Of a stretch of 64,000 bases of DNA, positions 45,510-54,341 are shown one piece after another. Below the pieces are notes generated by a model that saw only the letters and a list, made by a program, of their open reading frames with translations, searched no databases and was not told the origin of the DNA. Both the position numbers and the translations under genes were made by a program. How positions within the stretch are numbered: position 1 is the stretch's first letter; each line of letters starts with the position of its first letter. This DNA is from Turritopsis dohrnii (taxonomy: Eukaryota; Cnidaria; Hydrozoa; Anthoathecata; Oceaniidae): the NCBI GenBank assembly GCA_027922465.2, contig BQMF02000010.1, forward strand, positions 1,488,001 through 1,552,000, given 5' to 3'.

Positions 45510-45701
45510 CAATCCCGGACAAAAATTGTGGCAAAACTGTTGTTTTTCATGAAGAATTCAAATACCCCCTCCCCCAGCATCAATGTTTTTAGTTGTGTCC
45601 AGCCAGAGGTTCCAACAAACATTGATAACATTGATGGTGGGGGAAGGGGGGCCTCATGACGTGAATTTCATGCTTTTGCCACAATATTTTGTCCGGGATT
45701 G
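45510..45701. repeat. 192 bp near-perfect palindromic repeat, copy 1
   Basis: Starts CAATCCCGGACAAAAATTGT and ends ACAATATTTTGTCCGGGATTG. The interior also mirrors itself (CCTCCCCCAGCATCAATGTT against ACATTGATGGTGGGGGAAGG types), so the whole unit can fold into one hairpin. TCTG flanks both sides. An almost identical copy (one difference noticed) lies at 47397-47588. Confidence 0.75.
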
Positions 45702-46089
45702 TCTGAATTTTTGCATGACTTAGTCATTTTGTGTATAGATTTTCTAATGTTTACGTTTGCTTATTTGGTAATGTCTGACTACTTAGAAGTTGTTTATTTT
45801 ACTTGGAGGGTTACAGATGCAATTTGTGTACTTTTCTATTGTTATTATTGTCTCTGTTATTCAGTAAACAATGTAAATGTAAACAAGTTTGTGGGGATAT
45901 GGGAATGAATTACAAAACAGTTTTGTTTGTTGCTACCACTTTGGTAAATAAACAAAAGTTACAAATAGGTAATCTAAAATACTATTTGCAATGTAAACAC
46001 CAACAAAGCATTTTGTTTACTTTACTTTAGGTATATATAAACAAGACATATCAACAAAAACATGACCACGTAAAAGATCACCGTGGAAG

Positions 46090-46545
46090 AATCCGTCCGA
46101 TTTGAGGGTTCTCCACCAGAAGTTTGGTGTCAGTTGCTTTGCGGCAGGTATCATCTGCACTTTGCAGAGAGAGACGTTTACTGCCATGCCAAGATACCAA
46201 TGGAAAAGAAAGAAGATCTGCGGCACAAAAACAAGGGAAGGCCCAAGTAGACAACTTCGCGAATGGAACGGGATGATGAAAGGGGGCATTACGGGCACAC
46301 AGGAATGGCAGTGCTACAATTTCCTTTAAGCGTATTCAGGAGGAAGTCGGACTGGGTAACACAACAAGCAACAAAGCTGCGAGCGGGGTTTTGAGAAGGA
46401 ACGGATACGAGTACGCCTCCTCACAGAAGCGGATAAGAAACAAAGACTTGGATTTGCAAAGGCTTATCGAAAGAAAGACGAACAGTTTTGGACAAGCGAA
46501 GCAAACTTTTACTTTCACTTTGACTTTTACTTTACATTTAGCGTT
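46090..46545 (+). pseudogene. Tc1/mariner-type transposase relic
   Basis: Across several frames the plus strand shows KKEDLRHKNKGRPKST, then FKRIQEEVGLGNTTSNKAAS and GVLRRNGYEY, then RLLTEADKKQRLGFAKAY and DEQFWTSE. A helix-turn-helix region followed by R-x-L-L-T-x-x-(D/H)-x-x-x-R-L-x-FA and a W-(T/K) block is the N-terminal plan of Tc1-like (IS630-related) transposases. Frameshifts separate the pieces and the DDE catalytic part is missing, replaced by a long hairpin. Confidence 0.55.
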
Positions 46546-46770
46546 TTGCGACACGTCACCAACACGTCACCAACACGTCACCAACTGTAATAGTGTTTTC
46601 ACTGGGAATTATAACACGTCACCACACGTCACCAACTTTCTTTGATAGTAATAAAATAATATACTCTTCTTATAAAAAAAAAGTGGTGACGTGTGGTGAC
46701 GTGTTACAATTCCCAATGAAAACACTCTTTACAGTTGGTGACGTGTTGGTGACGTGTCGCAAAACGTTGT
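46541..46770. repeat. long hairpin with ACACGTCACC repeats in the arms
   Basis: The left arm (46541-46634) begins GCGTTTTGCGACACGTCACC and holds five ACACGTCACC words. The right arm (46684-46768) is its inverted copy ending GGTGACGTGTCGCAAAACG. The loop is about 50 bases. The arms pair along most of their ~90 bases. Confidence 0.8.
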
Positions 46771-46789
46771 TTTGGATATTTTAGAAATG

Positions 46790-47396
46790 TGACCTACTGC
46801 AACAAGCGAAAAATTCCTTCCTTGACTAAGCACTTAAGGCTTTGCGTAAAACCAAGTGCGTCCCACTGACTGTCATCCATTTTGGTGTTCACTTAGTTTT
46901 GTTTACACGGCTTGAAAGAAAAAAGTTTCTGTTGAGTTCACACACATTTTGTATATATTTTCATAGACAAGTTTATAATATTATATATTATGTTATTATT
47001 ATGACACGTATATATAGGGTATTATCTGTTTTTGTCAGAGAAAAATTATCTTTCTGTTTTATGTTCACATACATTTGGTATATATTTTGCTAGACGACTT
47101 TGTATTGTTCATCATTTGACCCAGTATACCACGTAAACTTTGGTTATTTCTTGTATCACATATTCTTGACAGCATGTTTAGAGTATGTACATGTTTGAAT
47201 TGACAAATATTGACAAACTGCAAAAGCCTGTTTTGCAGTAGGGCCATGTTCTTTTGTTTTGATTTTGTGTAAAATTACACGAACTGTGACAAGGGGCAAC
47301 ATGGCTGCCAACACATGTTGTGGGAGATGTCAGTCTTGAAAGAATGTGTCGTTTTACTAGGAAGACCCCTTTCCATTTTTATTCTTAAAATTCAGA
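46790..47396. other. interior between the palindromic repeats
   Basis: Contains a partial internal duplication (TCACACACATTTTGTATATATTTTCATAGAC at 46938 and TCACATACATTTGGTATATATTTTGCTAGAC at 47066). No gene is recognised. Confidence 0.35.
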
Positions 47397-47588
47397 CAAT
47401 CCCGGACAAAAATTGTGGCAAAACTGTTGTTTTTCATGAAGAGTTCAAATACCCCCTCCCCCAGCATCAATGTTTTTAGTTGTGTCCAGCCAGAGGTTCC
47501 AACAAACATTGATAACATTGATGGTGGGGGAAGGGGGGCCTCATGACGTGAATTTCATGCTTTTGCCACAATATTTTGTCCGGGATTG
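47397..47588. repeat. 192 bp near-perfect palindromic repeat, copy 2
   Basis: Same orientation and length as copy 1. With copy 1 it brackets 1.7 kb carrying the transposase relic and hairpin. The bases inside the bracket (TCTGAATTTT and AAAATTCAGA) are also inverted. Confidence 0.75.
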
Positions 47589-48300
47589 TGGTTTCAAAAA
47601 TACAAACTTGCCGAATTCACAAATTACGGTCAAATCTAACAAAATGACTGGCAAATTTAAAATCAACATCTCCCATTTGTGCTTTGTACAAATTTTTATG
47701 AATATTAGAAAACTTTCGAAGTTTGTTACGAATTTGGCCCAAATTGTTCATTTTTGGTCAAATCAGACAAAATGACTGTCAAATTTGAAATCAGCACCAT
47801 TCAAATGTGACCTGTGCAAAAGTTCATGAAAATCGAAAAACTTTTAAAATTTCGCCCAAATTCTCCAATTTTAGTCAAATATGACCAAAATCAATGTCAA
47901 ATTCGAAATCAAAATCTTTCAAATGTGATCCGCGGAAGTTTTTATGAAAATTTGGCCTAAATTGCCCAATTTTAGTCAAACCTGGCAAAATCATTGTCAA
48001 ATTCGTAATCAGCACCTTTCAATTGTGGTCCGTACAAAATTTCATGAAAATTGAAGAACTTTCGAAATTTGGTACAAATTTGGCCTAAATTGTCCAATTT
48101 AATCAAATCTGGCAAAACCAGCACCTTTCAATTGTCTAAAATTTCATGAAAATTGACCAACTGGAAGTCTGAATTTCACCAAATTTGCGAATTCGGCAAC
48201 GATGTCATGTAAACGATGCACAAAAACGTTCATAACTTGGAGTAGTAGTAGGAGGAGAAATCACGGGTATATTAAAGACTTTACTGCACCATGGGTGTCC
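47589..48300 (+). repeat. satellite-like block 1, degenerate ~130 bp units
   Basis: Units of the type AAATTCGAAATCAGCACC, TTTCAAATGTGATCCG, AAATTTCATGAAAATTGAAG, CCAAATTTGGCCTAAATTG recur about every 100-132 bases (47690, 47820, 47940, 48040, 48140). The block ends in a TAG/GAG microsatellite and CATGGGTGTCCTAAAGTCAAA. Confidence 0.75.
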
Positions 48301-48949
48301 TAAAGTCAAACAAGAAGCCGCTTGGCTTGAAGACTTCAGGACGTAACAAAACGATGCATATTTAGTCTCAAAAATACAATGTTGCCGAATTACCAAATTA
48401 TGTTCAAATCTAATAAAATGACTGGCAAATTCAAAATCAGCAACTTTTAATTGTGCATTGTACAAATTTTTATGAATATTGCAGAACTTTCTAAGTTTGA
48501 TCCAAATTTGGCCCGAATTACCCATTTCTCGTCAAATCTGACAAAATGACTGACAAATTCGTAATCAGCACCTTTTAAATGTGATCGGCGCAAAATGTTT
48601 TGAAATTTGAAGAACTTTTTAAATTTGGTCCAAATTTGACCTAAATTGCTTAATTTTAGTAAAACCTGGCAAAATCATTGTCAAATTCAAAATCAGCACC
48701 TCTCAAATATGATCCGTGCAAAATTTCATGAAAATTGAAGAACTTTCGAAATTTGATCCAAATTTGGCCTAAATTGGCCAATTTTAGTCAAACCTGGCAA
48801 TATCTTTATCAAATTCGAAATCAGCACCTTTCAATTGTGCTCTGTGTAAATTTTTATGAAAATTGGTCAGCTGGAAGTCCTAATTTGACCAAATTTGCGA
48901 ATTCGGCAACGATGTCATGTAAAAGCTGCACGAAAAGGTTCATAACTTG

Positions 48950-48985
<36 letters not shown>

Positions 48986-49065
48986 GAGGAGGAGGAGGAG
49001 GAGGAGAAACCACGGGTATTTTAAATACTCTACTCCACCACGGGTGTCCTAAAGTCAAAAAACAT
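48300..49065 (+). repeat. satellite-like block 2
   Basis: A second, co-linear block with units near 48466, 48590, 48718 and 48845 (spacing ~125), again closed by a longer TAG/GAG microsatellite (48952-49010) and CACGGGTGTCCTAAAGTCAAA. Block 1 and block 2 are a higher-order duplication of about 0.72 kb. Confidence 0.75.
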
Positions 49066-49245
49066 TCGTTGCATTTGAAGGTTGTTGAAGTTATCGTATA
49101 GTATAGTATGGTAAGTTTTACTCTGGCTTGGTCTGAGGGGAAGCAAAAAATTGAAAAAGAAGTGAAGCAAAAAAGAAACTATTTTACTTTTTCTTCTTCG
49201 TATTTTCTTCATTATTGGAACAGAACTCTAAAAAACATATCTTAT
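49066..49245. other. short unassigned flank
   Basis: AT-rich sequence with no recognised feature. Confidence 0.25.
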
Positions 49246-49249
49246 TGGG

Positions 49250-49440
49250 GATAAATTAGTCGGAGGAAATTAACGTCGGGGAAAATTTTCGTCGGGGATA
49301 AATTTCGTCATTTTGCAAAATTTTGCTAATACTTTCTTATAAGTTTCACGTTTTTCAAACTTTTCGTCGGAGAACATTTTCGTCACGAAGCAAAACTTTC
49401 GCCCCGAAGAAATTATCTCCGCTAAGATATATATAGCTTA
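49250..49440. repeat. cluster of TTCGTCGG / GGGGAAAATTTTCG words
   Basis: GTCGGGG, TTTTCGTC and AAATTTCGTC recur with inverted partners. The same style of words occurs at 15520-15610, and TTTTTGCGGAT words cluster at 57545-57660. These look like low-copy dispersed palindromic motifs. Confidence 0.45.
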
Positions 49441-49669
49441 TCAGACTCTTCAGCGTAAATAAATGCTGGCTCTAAATGTACACCCTCCACAACAAGCAAA
49501 GTGTAAATTTACACCTTAAATAATGCTATCTAATACCTTCTGCCATTACTGGATTTGTTTTGTTTTCTGATTTACCGTGGTCACGCTGCTCATCTATACC
49601 TTCCTCAGTTAACCTTTCCTTTTCTTCTAGGTCGTTTCTTTCGTTCCTCCTTATTTTTGAACACCTATG

Positions 49670-51641
49670 AGTTAAGCAAGATATTACATCCGAACACAGC
49701 AATGATTAGAGAAAATTCCCATCAATTAAACAGATATTTCAACACCACTGCCACAAAACTCCTCCCCTAAAAATAAACCGCAAAAATCTCATTGATAGAC
49801 TCCAAGATCATGAAAAGATATTCAATTTGCAACCTACTACCTACGCAGAAGTGTACAAAACAATTACTAACCTTCGTAACGACTGCTCCACCGGAAGCGA
49901 CAACCTCCCAGCTAAGTACGTGAATTCATCTGTTGAGTTCATAGCAAGTCCCATCTGCCATATTATTAACTCATGCATCAATCATCAATTGTTTCCACAC
50001 CAGTGGAAGACGTCTCGAATAAGTCCTGTACTTAAGGGTAAACAACCCCTCCACTTTTAGTGACTATCGTCCAATATCGATTTTGCCGATTTTATCGAAA
50101 GTCTATGTACGAGTTATCCTAAACCAGCTTCTTCAACACATCGAATCTCATCGTCTATTTGCAGAACAACGGTGTGGTTTCACTAAAGGCCACTCGACCA
50201 TCACTACACTGCTCAAACTTAAAGATGATATTCTGAAAGTTATGAACAGTAATCGGTAACGGCGGATTATTCAAAAGCCTTTGATACAGTTGATTATAAG
50301 ACACTCCTAAAAAAGCTTTATAAATTCCACATTGGCAAGAATACACTGTACACATTTCTGAGTTATCTGTCAGACCAAAAACAATTTGTGTTAATCAATG
50401 ATCAACGATCTGAGTTTTTAGACATCACACTTGGTGTACCACAAGGGAGCATATTAGGCCCAATCCTATTCAATATTTACGTAGCAGATATACAAGATCT
50501 TGCATCGTGTTCTTGTCTCCAGTATGCAGATGATACTAGCCTACTTTATCAATGCCACCCACATCGACTGCCTGAGTGCACCGAAAAGGTGAATGCTGAG
50601 CTCAGAAACCTAATTGAATGGTCATCAAACAACAACCTTATATTCAACTCAACCAAAACTAAAACAATCCTATTTTCCACGGCTCAGATGAGTTGCGTGC
50701 ATAATCGTCAAAACGATATATACAGGATTAAACCACATGACATAGCGCTAGAACGAGTCAAATCTTTAAAAGTACTCGACATAACCTTCAACAAACAACT
50801 GACTTGGAACGACCACATCAATAAGACAATCCAATGTGCTCACTCATTTTAAAGACCTAAGACTTATCCAAAGATTCACATCATACCACATGAGGAAAAA
50901 CCTTGCTGAAGGTCTGATACTCAGCAAGCTGAATTACAGCAATATTCTATTCAAAAATGATCAGCCTACCTATTTAAAAATATACAGCGTTTACAAAATA
51001 TGGCTGCAAGTTACGTCACAAAACGCTTCATGACTGAAGAAGACGTTCTGAAACTGAATTGGCTGCTTGTCAGAGAAGGAACAGAATCCACTATATATAA
51101 AATGGCCTTCAAAGCGATCAACGATCCGAACTGGCCAAGTCACCTAAAGCTTAATGTACGTCAAAGTAACATACGATGCCTTCGACCAAACACCACATCT
51201 GGTTCAACCATCCAATGCAACACTACCATTAACAGCACCTTTGAATTCATAGTATCGCATGCATTTAATGACCTGCCAGCGCAATGCCGCAAAGCCGAAA
51301 GCTATCACCAATTTGGTGAAGACAACAAAAGCATGCTTCAAGGACAAAGGCCTGGCTCGCCTTACATTATTTTGAATCACGGCCGTTTTCTTTAATTTTT
51401 TAGTTATTTATTTCAGTGTTTTTCGGGGTTTTTTTTCAATGCTAACTGATTCCATGATCTTAACACAATCCCTACTTCATCCTTACAATTACCAATTCGG
51501 CCTCAATGTACTACGTTTTCTGATGTTTTAATTAATTTATTTATATTTTATCTGAGTTCACGTAACGCAAACACATTAATATCATACACATTTCTAGGTG
51601 AAGAACCAAATGTATCTATTTGGATATACTAGAAATAATTC

Positions 51642-51687
<46 letters not shown>

Positions 51688-51690
51688 ACA
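49670..51690 (+). pseudogene. decayed LINE related to the 11.5 kb element
   Basis: The plus strand carries reverse-transcriptase blocks in shifting frames: NDCSTGSDNLPA (49880), DYRPISILPILSKVYVR (50065), GHSTITTLLKLKDDILK (50190), GVPQGSILGPILF (50430), the intact box YADDTS (50525), and the C-terminal region (50836-51395). Order and wording follow the LINE at 11.5 kb closely (NDCSAGYDNIPA, SILGPIFFNLYV, YADDTT), so it is a member of the same clade. It is 5'-truncated (no endonuclease) and has about four frame breaks. The 3' end GTGAAGAACCAAATGTA is followed by a TTAC microsatellite at 51637-51686. Confidence 0.8.
51637..51686 (+). repeat. (TTAC)n tail
   Basis: About twelve TTAC units end the LINE. 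The SINE copies in this window end in the same (TTAC)n, which links the SINE to this LINE clade's reverse transcriptase. Confidence 0.75.
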
Positions 51691-53740
51691 TCTCGATCAA
51701 TGCGCCCTTTTTCCTAATGGCCAATGGAAAAAAAGGGCAACTTAAATTCTGTCTATTTTGGTTGCGCAAAGTCTGACAAGGTACTTAATGACATTTGGAA
51801 GTTAATCTTAGTTTATCATGGTTAATGTTCCATAAAGCCATAGTTTCTGATTTACCATTTCCCTATAAAAATTGATTCAAGCAAAACATATTGTTAATCA
51901 GTTAGAAAAAAAGAGCACTACCAAGTAAACATGCTCCACGGAACAATCCAGTTTTGAAAGGTAATTCAATAGATACATTGCTTAAAGGCGTGCAAAAACA
52001 TCCGTGTTTCACTTTAGTTCACCGCCTTTTAATTTGCTTACTTAGACATTTGTGGAAAATTTCTGGTCTGAAAACGCCATTAAGGGTCTATATATTAACG
52101 TACACTTAATGCTTGTAGCTGTAGCAGTTGTTCTGTTGCAAATAGTGCAGAGATGTTGTTTAATTTCTTCTCATGTGGTGTTCAATGAGAAGAACTAATG
52201 GAAAAAGTGCTTTAGAGCAAAAAATCGGGTGTTCTTGTGCCCAATAATTGGAATATTTTGGGTAGAATACTAACAACCAGGAATAGAATTTTGGGCACAT
52301 GGTCAAAAGTTCTAATTGGCTTATTCTTAAGGCATCAAATGCATATTTCTTATGGAATTACATATATATGTGACGATTCGAGGGAAAATCACTACAAGCG
52401 ATAATAGCGCTTGCCTCGAGAAGTATCGCTAAATTTATCGCTAACATTGACAAATTTAGCGATAATAAGTACTGTTCGAATAAAATTGCTTTAGCATGAA
52501 AGCGATAGATATAAGCACTAAAAGCGCTTTTTTGTTTTATTATTCGCGCATAAATTAATTTATTCCTAATATATTCATCACAAAATATTACCGGCGGTTT
52601 TTTCGGCCCGCATACCATTTACCTCGTGCTCCAGAAAGTGGCATGGCGGGCTGATCCATGAAGTTTCGTGTTGGTAATCTCTTTTTAATCAAAACCATCA
52701 TTCGTCATCGCACGAAGTTAATAAGCATTATGTTTCAGATCTTCATCTTTCCGTTTTTTTGTACGTTTTTCGATTATTATTTTGAAGTTTACTTGTGTGT
52801 GTTTTCTTCTACTTGAAGTGTGCAGTCACTTATTGCCAATTATTAGATGTTGGGAGGAAACCCTTTCATCAATTTTAATTCATCTCGTAGATTGTGTGCA
52901 AAACTCATTAAAAGTATCAAAGGGGAGGTGATTTTTATCGAGACATGATTTTGATTATTTGGTCAAACTAACTCTCAGGAACAGAGAAATTGATTGCTTT
53001 GTAAAAACAGTCATTAAAACACTATTTGTATTTTAATTTGGTTTTTTTTTGCTATTCAGAAATATTTATGATTATATTCTTTCAACTAAACCTACATATA
53101 TATTCTCTCAACTAAACTTGCTAGAATATCTTTTTTTCAATTTCCAAACCTTCCACAACTAAGTATTATATATAATATAAAATCTATTTACATGTGACAT
53201 GAGCTTGTAACAGGATTTTCTTCACAAACATGATAATCAACACACTGAATATATTTATATTACTTAGATCAGAAACTAAACTTTACTGGAAGAAATTTGC
53301 AAATGTATTGACAATTTATTGTAACTGTGGACATAAAAAATTTTCTCCACTTCTTCATTTTTAACCCAATTGCTAGTGGGAGGTGTAAAACGAGACAATA
53401 CACAGCAATAAAAGAATACAAAGGTTGACCAAATGACTAAGGTAACAGTGAAACTTTTGTTTATTTATTCATTTAATTCCATTTTAACTTCACCGAGCAA
53501 AGAAAAGTTGAATGCAAATTAGTCTCAAAGGCCTAGTATATAAAAAAAGACAAGAAATAATTCAAAGAAAAAGTTCCTTCGGTGTGAATTAGGGATAAAA
53601 TCATTATTATTAACAGGAAATTAAAAAAAAATTCCACTTCACTATGTCGAAGACATTTCCTTTATTTTAGCTTTTATCTGTCAGATCAATGTGTAAAAAT
53701 GATTGGACATGTCCGATGACCGACTGCTATTTACATCACT
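51691..53740. other. unassigned stretch
   Basis: Holds a small hairpin (GCCCTTTTTCC / GGAAAAAAAGGGC, 51700-51740) and a cluster of AGCGATAA words at 52390-52520. No gene recognised. Confidence 0.3.
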
Positions 53741-53741
53741 G

Positions 53742-53850
53742 TTCACTATCGACCCCATTTCTGAGGCAGGAGATATTAAAAAAAAAGAAAGAAAGAAAAT
53801 TCTCCACTTCACTATCAACCCCATTTCTGAGGCGGGAGATAAAAAAAATT
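53742..53850. repeat. tandem ~65 bp duplication next to the stop codon
   Basis: TTCACTATC(G/A)ACCCCATTTCTGAGGC(A/G)GGAGAT occurs at 53745 and 53810, with a purine-rich spacer. It lies just 3' of the minus-strand gene ending at 53866. Confidence 0.7.
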
Positions 53851-53865
53851 TCTCCAAACTTCTTT

Positions 53866-54063
53866 CTATGGCTTAGGAGCGACAATGTCTTTGGTACCTT
53901 CTAGACAAAAAGGTCTTATTTCATCATAGAGATACTTTTTTCTGGCATCACTAAAACCAGGTGGTACGATCTCTTCAGGGAATTCCTTCTTGAACTTAAC
54001 CGATGACTTGGCAATGTTTATTTTTTCTTTATCGCAGGTCACAACTCCTGGTTCATCGCTGCT
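53866..54063 (-). CDS. C-terminal coding piece of a conserved animal protein (3' half of a split exon)
   Basis: The minus strand is open from 54063 to TAG 53868-53866: it begins SSDEPGVVTCDKEK, then KEFPEEIVPPGFSDARKKYL, then EIRPFCLEGTKDIVAPKP. From memory this C-terminus (PPG.S..R..YLY..IR.....G..D...P.P) belongs to an uncharacterised multi-exon protein family widespread in cnidarians, sponges and molluscs. The other half of the same sequence lies at 57479-57345, in the same orientation, ending HVTDYHHFVF. Family members run ...YHHF.FS...PG..., so the two halves belong together, and the LINE between them either split the exon or landed in an intron. This frame is too short to have been predicted as a gene by length. 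Confidence 0.6.
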   Translation of the reverse strand, partial: SSDEPGVVTCDKEKINIAKSSVKFKKEFPEEIVPPGFSDARKKYLYDEIRPFCLEGTKDIVAPKP

Positions 54064-54341
54064 AAATTTATTTAAAACGAATATTTACACAGGATAACCA
54101 ATCAAAAATTTGTTATATACAATATATACAAAATTTCTGTTTTTCATTGGGTCCTGCCTTTGAAAACAAAATAAGGTAACAGTTAAAATTAAAAGTAAAA
54201 ACATTAGTGACTGGTGAAAAAAGACTAGAAATCTGAAAAGAAGTTAAATAATCAAAGTTAAAAACACGTTTCAGTATCAAGCAAACTGTAAAGTGTAGGA
54301 AATTGTGTCCAAAGTAAAGGATAGTGTAAAATGTGAAAAAT

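Noticed and set aside
45510..47588. LTR retrotransposon with 192 bp terminal direct repeats
   Set aside because: The repeats are palindromic, do not start TG or end CA, and the interior holds a Tc1-like transposase relic with no gag, protease or reverse transcriptase.
52358..52618. 86-codon minus-strand frame
   Set aside because: It crosses a cluster of repeated AGCGATAA words and has no recognisable motif.
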